Of a stretch of 64,000 nt of DNA, positions 46,071 through 54,625 are shown piece by piece. Positions within the stretch are counted from its first letter, which is position 1, and the number at the start of each line of letters is the position of its first letter. The translations under genes and the position numbers were made by a program. This DNA comes from Pseudalkalibacillus decolorationis. Its GTDB lineage: Bacteria > Bacillota > Bacilli > Bacillales > Fictibacillaceae. Below the pieces are notes generated by a model. The model searched no databases and had not been told where the DNA came from. It saw only the letters and a program-made list of their open reading frames with translations. The stretch lies in contig NZ_JANHJQ010000013.1 in NCBI RefSeq assembly GCF_024609785.1, positions 83,038 through 147,037 of the forward strand, given 5' to 3'.

Positions 46071-47291
46071 ATGGTAGCAACATGGATTCAAAATGTAAAA
46101 TTGGAAACAGGTAGCTTTACTGATGAAGAGGGATACGGTTATACAAAAACAGGTATTTTTCATTTGAAAGTTGATGATGGGAAGATTGTCGATCAGATCG
46201 ATGAGCATTCTTCTATACCTGACACTGATAGTAAGAAGCTGGATGCCAAAGGGCTATTAGCGATTCCTACGTTCAAAGAAATGCATAATCACCTAGATAA
46301 AACGTATATGAGTTTAGGGTGGAAGGCGTGTAAACCGGTTCGGAGTTTAAAAGAACGTCTACACTATGAGGCCGAGGAGCTTGCAATGCTTGCTCCCACA
46401 ACAGAACAACGTGCGAAAAAGATGATTGAAACTCTTTTATCTCATGGAAGTACTCATATCCGTACCCATGTGAACATCGATCCTTACATAGGGTTGAGAA
46501 ACCTTGAAGGGGTTCTTGCAGCATTAGAGGATTATGAGGGGGTTATAACTGCAGATGTAATTGCTTTTCCACAACACGGTTTGCTAAGAGATGAGGTTCC
46601 TCAGTTAATGAAGGAAGCCATGCGATCTGGAGCAACGATGGTCGGTGGACTAGATCCCGCAGGTATCGATCAGTCGATTGAAAAGTCTCTATATATGACA
46701 ATGGACATTGCAACAGAATTCGATGCTGATGTGGATATTCATCTCCATGATGGGGGTCATATGGGATGGTATACGATTGATAAGTGGCTGGATATAAACG
46801 GAGATGCGGGTTGGCAAGGACGGAGCGCGATCAGCCATGCGTTTTGTATTGGCGAGGTCTCGGAAGCACGTGCTCGTCAGCTTGCCAATCGTTTAGCTGA
46901 ACAAAAAGTGGCGATTATGTCCACGATACCTTTAACCAAATCGCTCCCTCCAGTACAATTACTAGACCAGCTTGGCGTTGACATACATTTTGGCTGTGAT
47001 GGATTTTTTGATTCATGGAGTCCACATGGAACAGGTGATGTGTTGGAAAAAGTGACTAAGTTTAGTGAAATTGCAGGTTTTAAAGATGAACTTCAATTGC
47101 GTAAAGCATTGAAGTGGGCTACAAGAGGAATTACTCCATTGAACGATGATGGGGAAAAGCAATGGCCAAAAACAGAAGACCCAGCTGATTTTGTATTTGT
47201 AGATGCGGCTTCTTCTGCAGAATTGGTAGCTCGGAAGCCTGATCGAAAAGCAGTCATGGTCAGTGGTAATGTCGTTTATGGAGGCCTATAG
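46071..47291 (+). CDS. Cytosine-deaminase-like amidohydrolase, copy 2
   Basis: 406 residues, clearly homologous to copy 1: EMHNHLDKTYMSLGWKACKPV (His72, His74), THIRTHVNIDPYIGLRNLEG, VIAFPQHGLLRDEV, DIHLHDGGHMG, SHAFCIGE, CDGFFDSWSPHGTGD. All predicted metal ligands are kept in both copies, so both should be active, possibly on two related substrates or two steps. Nineteen bases separate the genes. A terminator follows. Confidence 0.82.
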   Translation: MVATWIQNVKLETGSFTDEEGYGYTKTGIFHLKVDDGKIVDQIDEHSSIPDTDSKKLDAKGLLAIPTFKEMHNHLDKTYMSLGWKACKPVRSLKERLHYEAEELAMLAPTTEQRAKKMIETLLSHGSTHIRTHVNIDPYIGLRNLEGVLAALEDYEGVITADVIAFPQHGLLRDEVPQLMKEAMRSGATMVGGLDPAGIDQSIEKSLYMTMDIATEFDADVDIHLHDGGHMGWYTIDKWLDINGDAGWQGRSAISHAFCIGEVSEARARQLANRLAEQKVAIMSTIPLTKSLPPVQLLDQLGVDIHFGCDGFFDSWSPHGTGDVLEKVTKFSEIAGFKDELQLRKALKWATRGITPLNDDGEKQWPKTEDPADFVFVDAASSAELVARKPDRKAVMVSGNVVYGGL

Positions 47292-47393
47292 GTAGATAGA
47301 TGGCAACTTCAGCATCTAGTTGCGAGAAAACGTCCCCACTGGCCGTTTGTAGCTATGATGGGTGCTGAACGAGTTCGAATCGGGAACTAGACG

Positions 47394-47438
47394 GGGTGCC
47401 TCATCTGTACAAGGTTCTTTACAGGTAAGGCACCCTTT
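47394..47438. terminator. Terminator between convergent operons
   Basis: GGGTGCCT / AGGCACCC outer stem with an inner CTGTA...TACAG stem, then TTTACTT. It ends the amidohydrolase transcript. The preceding 100 bases hold no gene. Confidence 0.72.
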
Positions 47439-47508
47439 ACTTAATCAATAATATTAGCCTACACGAGAAGTAATCACGGTAACATACTCTCTAATTGACA
47501 GGGAATAA

Positions 47509-48246
47509 TTAAACTTCCTGACGGCGGAATAAAGTATATCCAATGATCCATAAACACATGAAAGCGATTATGGAAACACTTAACGAATAAGGAATGGTTA
47601 GATTACGCATCCCTTCTGAATTGGGCATTAATGTAAGAGAAGGCAGGGACCAAAAATAGTATTTGCCGTATGCACTATTTGTAATGACAACGCTTGTTAT
47701 TGAAGCAGCTAAACTAATCCCAACTGGTATGCCAATATTCGAAAATCGTATACTTAATAGCATTTGTAGGGCTAGAATTGGCAAGCATGTCGCCCAGCAT
47801 ATAAGAGAATTAATAGCCATTGCTTTTAAAGGAATGTCTCCTACGTTAACGATGTTTGCAGCGATTATCGTTCCTAGATATAAGATCAACATTGAAATGC
47901 CAACCAATAAAATATGAATGATTGTTTTGGCCAAGTAAATGGCTTTAAGGTTTAGTGGCAAGGTAAATAAATGCTTCCAGTTGTTTTCAGAATGTTCGAT
48001 TCGTGCTAGCCATACAGCCATTACGGCGATTGACAATGGCAAAAGTAACAAGCCATAGAAGGTGACAATCTGCCCTAGTAGCTTTTGCCATGGGACAGCA
48101 TCGCCTTGTAAAAACACATCCTGATAACGGACAAAGTTATATGCACCAAAGACTACCATAAGTAAGGGTGCCACACACATGAGTAACCATACATACGAAC
48201 GTTTTAACTTTAGAAACTCCATTTTCAATACATTAATAAAATCCAT
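47509..48246 (-). CDS. LanG-type ABC permease (lanthipeptide self-immunity)
   Basis: 245 residues, six membrane helices. Opening INVLKMEFLKLKRSYVWLLMCVAPLLM and coupling segment HSENNWKHLFTLPLNLKAIYLAKTI are those of lantibiotic-immunity ABC-2 permeases, and close to 19461-20186. Last gene of the F-E-G operon, divergent from the lanthipeptide regulator. Likely extrudes the mature lanthipeptide from the producer's membrane. Confidence 0.8.
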   Translation of the reverse strand: MDFINVLKMEFLKLKRSYVWLLMCVAPLLMVVFGAYNFVRYQDVFLQGDAVPWQKLLGQIVTFYGLLLLPLSIAVMAVWLARIEHSENNWKHLFTLPLNLKAIYLAKTIIHILLVGISMLILYLGTIIAANIVNVGDIPLKAMAINSLICWATCLPILALQMLLSIRFSNIGIPVGISLAASITSVVITNSAYGKYYFWSLPSLTLMPNSEGMRNLTIPYSLSVSIIAFMCLWIIGYTLFRRQEV

Positions 48247-48274
48247 GGTTATATCAACCTCATTTCTCCTTTAT

Positions 48275-49006
48275 CTATATATCCCGACGTGCGAATTCTC
48301 GAAAACCAGCCAACAAACATAGAAGTCCTACCAATAATGATTGAAACATGTACCATGAGATATTGATGTTTTCATTTAATCGAATCGGTAGTACTAAATA
48401 CGGATAGACCCAGGGAAGCCAACGAGTAAAGGCAGACTGTAGCAAAAAGATAGCAGACACTGTTCCGCAGATCGCAACGGCAAGAGGAATTCCAGGGTTA
48501 TTAAAGCGAATACTGAGCCAAAACTGGATCATTAGAACTGCGAATGCCCCTATGAGAGCGGCACTCAACGTTTGGAGTAACTGTGTAATAGGAATCTCGC
48601 CTGGAAGGTTTAAAATAATTGAACTGATTACCATACCACCGCCAAGGATTATGGAACTGATGATTAAAAAAAGAACGACTAATGCCATTTTTGCGAAATA
48701 GACTTCTCCCCGTTTAATAGGGAGAACTAATAGGTATTTCCAGTTATTATCTGAGTTCTCTGTCATAATTAACATACTTGACAGTAATGCAGAGAGAACT
48801 GGAAGGATGAGAACGGCCCAAATGACGGAATGTTGTTCAATAAAGACCGTCCACGGAATATCTCCTTCCTTTACAACACTGGAGTAGCGTATACGAAAAT
48901 TAGCATATTGCAAAAGTAGGATCAGTAAGGGAGCCATGAGTACGGGAAAAACAACCCAATTGTTTTTAAGCTTCATCCATTCTGCTGTTAATACGTGACG
49001 AAACAA
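48275..49006 (-). CDS. LanE-type ABC permease (lanthipeptide self-immunity)
   Basis: 243 residues, six helices: FRHVLTAEWMKLKNNWVVFPVLMAPLLILLLQ, TENSDNNWKYLLVLPIKRGEVYFAKM. Adjacent to the ATPase gene (its start follows the ATPase stop directly) and 28 bp before the second permease. Forms the membrane heterodimer of a LanFEG exporter. Confidence 0.8.
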   Translation of the reverse strand: MFRHVLTAEWMKLKNNWVVFPVLMAPLLILLLQYANFRIRYSSVVKEGDIPWTVFIEQHSVIWAVLILPVLSALLSSMLIMTENSDNNWKYLLVLPIKRGEVYFAKMALVVLFLIISSIILGGGMVISSIILNLPGEIPITQLLQTLSAALIGAFAVLMIQFWLSIRFNNPGIPLAVAICGTVSAIFLLQSAFTRWLPWVYPYLVLPIRLNENINISWYMFQSLLVGLLCLLAGFREFARRDI

Positions 49007-49930
49007 TTATAAAGCCCCCTCTCTTCCAGTTAGATCGAGAAAGATTTCCTCTAGTGTTTGAACCTTTTCAACCAAATGAGAGACTTCAAAACCGTTACTG
49101 ACTAACTTTGTATTAATGGAATAAACAGGACCATCAAAGTTTTCGACAAACAACATGTCTCCCTTGATTTGTGCATGGACTTGTTGTTGCATAAGGATCT
49201 CTTTTGCCTTCGCAGGTTGGTTCACTTTAATCTCCACTAGGGGTTTATTATCACCTTTCAGTTCCTCCAATGTCCCATGAAACTTCAATTTACCCGATTG
49301 TATAATACCTACGTGTGAGGCAACCATCTCGATTTCAGCTAAATTATGGCTTGATATTAATACAGTAATACCGAAATCTCTTGGCATACGTTTAATTAAT
49401 TGACGAATTTCATGAATACCACTTGGATCAAGGCCGTTTGTTGGCTCATCCAGTATTAATAACTCGGGGGAACCAAGTAATGCTAAAGCAATGCCTAACC
49501 TTTGTTTCATCCCTAACGAGTATTGCTTTACTTTCTTATCGGACACTTCTGTTAGGCGCACGATCTCAAGAACTTCATCAATTCTCTGTTTTGTAACGCC
49601 TAAAATTTCACTGGATATCTTTAAATTCTCGTAGCCTGTTAAATTACGATAGTAGGAAGGTGCTTCAACCAATGCTCCTACTTTTCTTAAAATGTCTAAG
49701 CGGTTGTTATTAAAAGATTTGTCAAATAGTTTCACCTCTCCTTTAGTTGGTTTCATAAGACCTAGTAACATTCGAATAGTTGTTGTCTTTCCAGCGCCAT
49801 TTGGACCCAAAAATCCAAAAATTTGTCCGCGATTAATTTGCAAGTCCACGTTATCAACAGAAGTCTGTTCTCCAAACTGTTTTGTTAGGCCATTTGTAGA
49901 AATTAATACTTCGTTCGAACTAGTGATCAT
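49007..49930 (-). CDS. LanF-type ABC ATPase (lanthipeptide self-immunity)
   Basis: 307 residues: GPNGAGKTT, E-loop Glu89 in VGALVEAPSYY (Glu in place of the Q-loop Gln), signature YSLGMKQRLGIALALLG, Walker B LLILDEPTNGLDPSG and SSHNLAEIE. The E-loop is a hallmark of LanF/BcrA. Roughly half its residues look identical to the ATPase at 17782-18693, indicating a recent common origin. Divergent from the response regulator at 50156; the shared 225-bp region holds a TTACA/TGTAA palindrome. Confidence 0.87.
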   Translation of the reverse strand: MITSSNEVLISTNGLTKQFGEQTSVDNVDLQINRGQIFGFLGPNGAGKTTTIRMLLGLMKPTKGEVKLFDKSFNNNRLDILRKVGALVEAPSYYRNLTGYENLKISSEILGVTKQRIDEVLEIVRLTEVSDKKVKQYSLGMKQRLGIALALLGSPELLILDEPTNGLDPSGIHEIRQLIKRMPRDFGITVLISSHNLAEIEMVASHVGIIQSGKLKFHGTLEELKGDNKPLVEIKVNQPAKAKEILMQQQVHAQIKGDMLFVENFDGPVYSINTKLVSNGFEVSHLVEKVQTLEEIFLDLTGREGAL

Positions 49931-50091
49931 ACATTACCCCACCTTATATTGTTTCAAAGAGGAAAAAGGAGAATAGTCCCATTTAATACATATATAAGCC
50001 TAATGCCCCTTTGAATAAATAATCTATAAATTTAGTATAAGAGTTGGAAATTATTAGTTCCATTGAATAACCTTTCATTTCACTTACAGAT

Positions 50092-50109
50092 TTGTAAGTA
50101 TTTAAAATG
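50092..50109. promoter_or_regulatory. Palindromic candidate operator upstream of the orphan regulator
   Basis: ACTTACA-GATT-TGTAAGT, a perfect 7-bp inverted repeat 46 bases before the regulator ATG and in the divergent promoter region with lanF. The same TTACA / TGTAA half-site recurs upstream of the precursor gene (50880-50915 and 50997-51023). Confidence 0.5.
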
Positions 50110-50155
50110 TTCGAGTTATGTGTAAAACGATTAAGACATCTAAGGTGGGATAAAT

Positions 50156-50857
50156 ATGTTTAGAATTTTGATTGTAGAAGATGACCCAAAACTTGCTATC
50201 TTATTGGAAAACTACATTCAGAAGTATGACTTTGAAACATTTTCAATAAAGGATTTTGGAGCGGTACTTGAAGATTTTAAGCGATTTTCACCCCATTTAG
50301 TACTAATGGACATTAACTTGCCAAAATTTGATGGGTACTATTGGTGTGGGCATATCCGAGACATTTCAACGTGTCCTATTTTGTTCATCTCTGCGCGTAA
50401 TGGGAGGATGGAGCAGGTGATGGCTATGGAAAAAGGTGCTGATGATTTTATAACAAAGCCCTTTGATTATGAAATCATATTAGCAAAGATCAAAAGCCAA
50501 CTAAGACGAACTTATGGTAGCTACGCAAGTAACCATTACAAAAGTAAACAACTATTTAATGGATTAACTCTAGATGTTGACAGGCTATTGTTATATCTTG
50601 GTGCGAGAAAGATTGAGTTGAATCATACAGAAGCGAAGATTTTAGATAAATTGATACGTAAAGCAGAATGCGTGGTAAGTCGTGAGCAACTTCTTGAAAG
50701 TATATGGGATGACGAAGTTTTTGTAGATGATAATACTTTAAATGTCTATATGACAAGGGTGAGGAAAAAGCTTTCAAAACTTCATATTCACGACGCACTT
50801 ATCACGGAACGCGGAAAGGGGTATCGACTTATTTCTAACTGGGAAAGGGAGGGATAA
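50156..50857 (+). CDS. Orphan OmpR/BceR-like response regulator of the lanthipeptide cluster
   Basis: 233 residues. Receiver with VEDD, phosphoacceptor Asp52 (LVLMDINLPKFDG), DDFITKPFDYE and a complete winged-helix domain (LNHTEAKILDKLIRKAECVVSREQL ... LNVYMTRVRKKLSKL ... ERGKGYRLI). No kinase gene is adjacent, as is the case for MrsR1 of the mersacidin cluster. It lies between the immunity genes and the precursor gene, so it likely controls production, immunity or both. The nearest full kinase partners in the window are at 20992 and in liaS. Confidence 0.85.
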   Translation: MFRILIVEDDPKLAILLENYIQKYDFETFSIKDFGAVLEDFKRFSPHLVLMDINLPKFDGYYWCGHIRDISTCPILFISARNGRMEQVMAMEKGADDFITKPFDYEIILAKIKSQLRRTYGSYASNHYKSKQLFNGLTLDVDRLLLYLGARKIELNHTEAKILDKLIRKAECVVSREQLLESIWDDEVFVDDNTLNVYMTRVRKKLSKLHIHDALITERGKGYRLISNWEREG

Positions 50858-50879
50858 ATTCTATTATTAAGTAATTTTA

Positions 50880-50915
50880 ACTTACAAATTACATGAATGT
50901 AAGACAAGTGTAAGT
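50880..50915. promoter_or_regulatory. Cluster of TTACA/TGTAA half-sites after the regulator gene
   Basis: CTTACA (50881), TTACAT (50889), TGTAAG (50898) and TGTAAG (50909) in 36 bp; the outer pair ACTTACA...TGTAAGT is a perfect inverted repeat. This could be a regulator site for the precursor promoter or a weak hairpin after the regulator gene. Confidence 0.4.
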
Positions 50916-50996
50916 TTAATCAATTATTGACTTTCCTTCTTCAAGTTAAAATAAAAGGTATACCGAAGGGGATACATATTTAAAGGGTAAAGTAAA

Positions 50997-51023
50997 TTAC
51001 ATAACCATTACATAACCTTACAT
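50997..51023 (+). promoter_or_regulatory. Triple direct repeat TTACAT upstream of the precursor gene
   Basis: TTACAT at 50997, 51008 and 51018, spaced 11 and 10 bp, one helical turn apart, as OmpR-type regulators require. It lies 121 bases upstream of the precursor start, with AT-rich sequence between where the core promoter should be. Confidence 0.55.
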
Positions 51024-51143
51024 TAAAGTAAATTTATAGATTATATGTATAAATGTGGTTGTAAAATGAAAAAGGGTAGTCTATAGTAAAAATTGTTAGG
51101 AGCCATGGTTGCTAAAAAATATGAAACTTAGGGAGGAATTAAA

Positions 51144-51275
51144 ATGGAAGATTTGAAAAATGTAGTAGTATCCATTACTGACGAGGAATTGCAAGAGGCT
51201 TCAGGTGCTGACGGTTGTGGATGGTCTTGCACAGTCACTGATGACTGCCCTAATAGTGTTTTTGTCTGCTGCTAA
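51144..51275 (+). CDS. lanA: Class II lanthipeptide precursor (LanA), 43 aa
   Basis: GGGAGG lies 8 bases before the ATG. Residues 1-22 are an acidic leader ending in EELQEASGA, the ELxxxxGA double-glycine-type site cut by LanT peptidase domains. The 21-residue core starts DGCGWSC, contains CTVTDDC and ends VFVCC. CTxTxxC is the lipid II-binding ring of mersacidin-type lanthipeptides, GWxCTxT resembles actinagardine, and the VCC end resembles plantaricin C. The core has Cys at 3, 7, 13, 20 and 21 and only four Ser/Thr (6, 8, 10, 16). Position between regulator and LanM and the following attenuator hairpin support it. The lan symbol is generic. Confidence 0.93.
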   Translation: MEDLKNVVVSITDEELQEASGADGCGWSCTVTDDCPNSVFVCC

Positions 51276-51298
51276 TTTTGAAAAACAAAATGCATGAC

Positions 51299-51341
51299 CA
51301 ATTAAGGCAAGGAGGATAATTAATCATCCTTGTCTTAATTG
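51299..51341 (+). terminator. Attenuating terminator between precursor and LanM
   Basis: A long stem of about 18 bp (CAATTAAGGCAAGGAGGAT against ATCATCCTTGTCTTAATTG) with a short AATTA loop and a weak GTTTCT tail. Such a hairpin normally keeps precursor mRNA in excess over the modification genes. Confidence 0.75.
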
Positions 51342-51418
51342 TTTCTACTAAACTTATTTGCTTGGTGCTAGCCAAGTTTTCTTTATAAGGTACGCTTTTC
51401 TAATAAAGGAGAGATAGA

Positions 51419-54400
51419 ATGACTGATATTTCATCGACAATCATAAATCCGGGAACTTGGAAACGTGGATTATATCTGCATGAACGGGGTGTAGGATCGA
51501 ATCCTTCATATGATCATGATATAGATCAAGAGATGATCTGGTATAAGCGTACTGGTTTACCGATCTCGCAAGCAGAATTTCGTTTATTGGGAGACGGATT
51601 GAATCAAGAAGAATTCAAATGTATTTTAATGGAGAAAGATAATCCGAGTGTGAATGGTGAAATAAGATGGGGTGAAAAGCTCGAGGAGATATTTAATGGC
51701 CAGCATTTATATATGAAGGATGTTCATTTTGAAAATGAGGAATTACATAATCTTGAGTTTCTTGCCTTTGTACAGCCTTTTCTTAAATATGCCAAATTAT
51801 CGGTAAGCGAAACTTATCAGAAGTGGAATGCCAAACATACTTCATTTCGCATGGAAGAATCCGTTATACAGGAAAGTGTAATGAAGGCGACTTGTGAAGG
51901 GCTATTAACTTTATCAATGAGAGTCTTAATATATGAGTTAAACCTTGCACGGATTGAAGGACTTCTAAATGGTGAGACACCAGAATTAAGGTATGAAGAC
52001 TTTATAGATAATCATATTACGAATTATAAAGATATTTATAGATTACTTTCTAAATATCCAGTATTAGCTCGTTTGATGGTTGAGACAACAGAAAGGTGGA
52101 AGAATACAGTTTGTGAATCAGTTGAGCACTTAATCAATGATTTAACTGAGATTCAGAGTACGTTTGGTGAACACTATGTTGAATTAATAGACATTCAAAC
52201 GGGAAGTGGCGATCTACATCGTGATGGTCGCAGTGTACTTATCATGAGATTCTCAACAGGCGATCGTCTTGTTTATAAGCCAAGATCATTGTCGATTGAT
52301 TATCATTTTAATCGTTTAATTGAGTGGTTGAACAAGGGAATCACACCAACTTTACATCCTGTACAAGTAATTGACCGTATCGATTATGGTTGGCAGCAAT
52401 TTACTGATCATAAGGAATGTGAAAGCATAAATCAAGTTCAGGACTTCTACCAACGTTTAGGATCATACATTGCAATTTTCCATATGCTACACGCCACGGA
52501 TATACATATGGAAAACATGGTTGCTTCAGGTGAGCATCCGCAGTTTATTGATCTAGAATCATTATTTCAAAATTTTCATCCAATAGACGATACAAACCTT
52601 ACCGCTCTACAGAAAACATCAGAGGAACTGACACAATCGGTATTGCGAACGGCTATTCTACCTGCTTCTCTTTTTAAAACGGGTTCTTTCCGTTCTATTG
52701 AAGTAAGTGGAATAGGCGGCCATGCCGGACAAAAACTCCCAAGATCTATATATAAATTCGCGAATAAGAAAACAGATAAAATGCGTATGACAAAAGTAGC
52801 AGGTTTTCATAAAGGAGCAAATAATCGTCCGATGTATAAGGGGGAGGAGGTTCCTCCAGAAGACTATGTTGATCATATTTTAGTAGGATTCGAACGAGCT
52901 TATATGTTTATAGTGAAAAATAAAGAAGCTCTGTTAAAAGAAGATGGACCTATAATAGCCTTTCAGAATGATAAAGTTCGTTCAATTCTTCGACATACAC
53001 AATCATATACGACAATGCTTGAAGCATCATTGCATCCAGATAATTTAAAAAATGGTTTAGATCGCGTCCAGTTATTTGATTACCTATGGAGAGTTGTTGA
53101 ACTCAATCAAAAGTTAGGACATATTATTCCTTCAGAGACTCGTGATTTATTGAAGGGGGATGTTCCATACTTTCATACTCAAGTGAACTCTTTGTCAGTT
53201 TGGGACAGTCGTGGAAAAGAAATAGAAGATTTTTATAGTAGCTCAGCTCTTCAACATACCTTGTCGCGAATTCAGAATTTTAATCGTACAGATTGTCAGA
53301 AACAAATAAAGTATATCCGTACTTCGATGGCCACAATGTTAAAACGTTGGGATTTTAAAGAATATAGGAGCGAGGTTTCAATGAATGCCCCTGAGAAGTT
53401 CTCTACACAAGATGAATTTTTACAAGAGGCAATAACGATCGGAGACAAATTACTGGAGTCTGCATTTTGGGGCGATGGAAAAGATGATGTAAGTTGGATT
53501 GGTGTGGGGGCATCTCTCAATAATCGTTGGTTATTCACACCTCTAGATGCTACTTTATACGATGGTGTACTAGGAGTAGCACTATTTTATGCTTATTTGG
53601 CTGAACTATCTGGGAAAGATTCGTACAAACGGGTTTCACAATCTGCGGTACGATCCGCATATGATTTTCTAGAAAGATACGATGGGCTGGGGTCGCTCTC
53701 TGCTTTTCATGGTTATGCCTCAGTGGCTTATGTTTTCAGTCATTTAGGAGTGCTGTGGAAAGACAGAGACTATTTGGATGAAGCATTGGAGGCACTATAT
53801 AAATGTGAACGATGGATCCATAAGGATATTATGTACGATTTAATAGGTGGTGTTTCTGGAACTCTATTGGTTTCTTTAAGGCTATATAAAATTACTAAAT
53901 CTGAGAGGGCTCTTTCTATTGCCGTTAAATGTGGTGAGCACCTTATTCAAAATGCAAGAGCAAAAGAAAGCGGATACGGCTGGGTTTCATCTATGGATAA
54001 TGTGACTGCCCTAGTAGGCTTATCACATGGTACAGCAGGTATTGCGTGGGCATTAGCTGAGCTATATACCGTCACTGAGGATAATCGATTCCTCGAATAT
54101 AGTCAACATGCGATTACCTATGAACGTAGTAGATTTATAGCCGAAGAAGGGAATTGGGCGGATCTTCGTTATCGGGAAGAACGTAAGCGTCTCGGTATCA
54201 CTACTCCAGTTCAATGGTGTCATGGTGCAGCTGGGATTGCATTAGGACGATTAATGACAAAGAAACACTGGGAAGATGGAAAAATGTTAAATGAGATAAA
54301 CATTGCAGTAGATATTACACTGAGGGAAGGTTTCGGAGGCAGCCACTGCCAATGCCATGGTGATTTTGGAAATTTAGAAGTTCTTATACTGGCATCTGAA

Positions 54401-54625
54401 AATATGGATGATCCTCGATTAATGGATCGTGCGCAACAAATCGGTACTTCAATTTTGCAGGAGGCAAACGCAAATGGTTGGTTCTGTGGCATCCCTCAAA
54501 ATGAAGAAACTCCTGGATTAATGCTAGGTTTGGCAGGAGTTGGATATGGACTATTACGACTTGTTGATCCATCTAAAGTACCCCCGGTAGTTGTTTTAGG
54601 TGCTCCAGCGGAGGAATTAGTATGA
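51419..54625 (+). CDS. lanM: LanM bifunctional lanthipeptide synthetase
   Basis: 1068 residues, normal LanM length. The N-terminal DUF4135 dehydratase domain has GDLHRDGRSVLIM, the LVYKPRSL Lys motif (about 284-291), and HATDIHMENMVASGEHPQFIDLES (about 358-381) for phosphorylation and elimination of Ser/Thr. The C-terminal LanC-like cyclase (about 700-1068) has SHGTAGIAW and zinc ligands in WCHGAAG (Cys934) and CQCHGDFGN (Cys979, His980). It dehydrates precursor Ser/Thr and adds Cys thiols to form lanthionines. AAAGGAGAG precedes the ATG. The stop overlaps the lanT start. Confidence 0.96.
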   Translation: MTDISSTIINPGTWKRGLYLHERGVGSNPSYDHDIDQEMIWYKRTGLPISQAEFRLLGDGLNQEEFKCILMEKDNPSVNGEIRWGEKLEEIFNGQHLYMKDVHFENEELHNLEFLAFVQPFLKYAKLSVSETYQKWNAKHTSFRMEESVIQESVMKATCEGLLTLSMRVLIYELNLARIEGLLNGETPELRYEDFIDNHITNYKDIYRLLSKYPVLARLMVETTERWKNTVCESVEHLINDLTEIQSTFGEHYVELIDIQTGSGDLHRDGRSVLIMRFSTGDRLVYKPRSLSIDYHFNRLIEWLNKGITPTLHPVQVIDRIDYGWQQFTDHKECESINQVQDFYQRLGSYIAIFHMLHATDIHMENMVASGEHPQFIDLESLFQNFHPIDDTNLTALQKTSEELTQSVLRTAILPASLFKTGSFRSIEVSGIGGHAGQKLPRSIYKFANKKTDKMRMTKVAGFHKGANNRPMYKGEEVPPEDYVDHILVGFERAYMFIVKNKEALLKEDGPIIAFQNDKVRSILRHTQSYTTMLEASLHPDNLKNGLDRVQLFDYLWRVVELNQKLGHIIPSETRDLLKGDVPYFHTQVNSLSVWDSRGKEIEDFYSSSALQHTLSRIQNFNRTDCQKQIKYIRTSMATMLKRWDFKEYRSEVSMNAPEKFSTQDEFLQEAITIGDKLLESAFWGDGKDDVSWIGVGASLNNRWLFTPLDATLYDGVLGVALFYAYLAELSGKDSYKRVSQSAVRSAYDFLERYDGLGSLSAFHGYASVAYVFSHLGVLWKDRDYLDEALEALYKCERWIHKDIMYDLIGGVSGTLLVSLRLYKITKSERALSIAVKCGEHLIQNARAKESGYGWVSSMDNVTALVGLSHGTAGIAWALAELYTVTEDNRFLEYSQHAITYERSRFIAEEGNWADLRYREERKRLGITTPVQWCHGAAGIALGRLMTKKHWEDGKMLNEINIAVDITLREGFGGSHCQCHGDFGNLEVLILASENMDDPRLMDRAQQIGTSILQEANANGWFCGIPQNEETPGLMLGLAGVGYGLLRLVDPSKVPPVVVLGAPAEELV

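Noticed and set aside
51119..51142. Tiny ATG frame just upstream of the precursor gene
   Set aside because: Only a few codons and it ends before the precursor RBS region; no peptide-like features.
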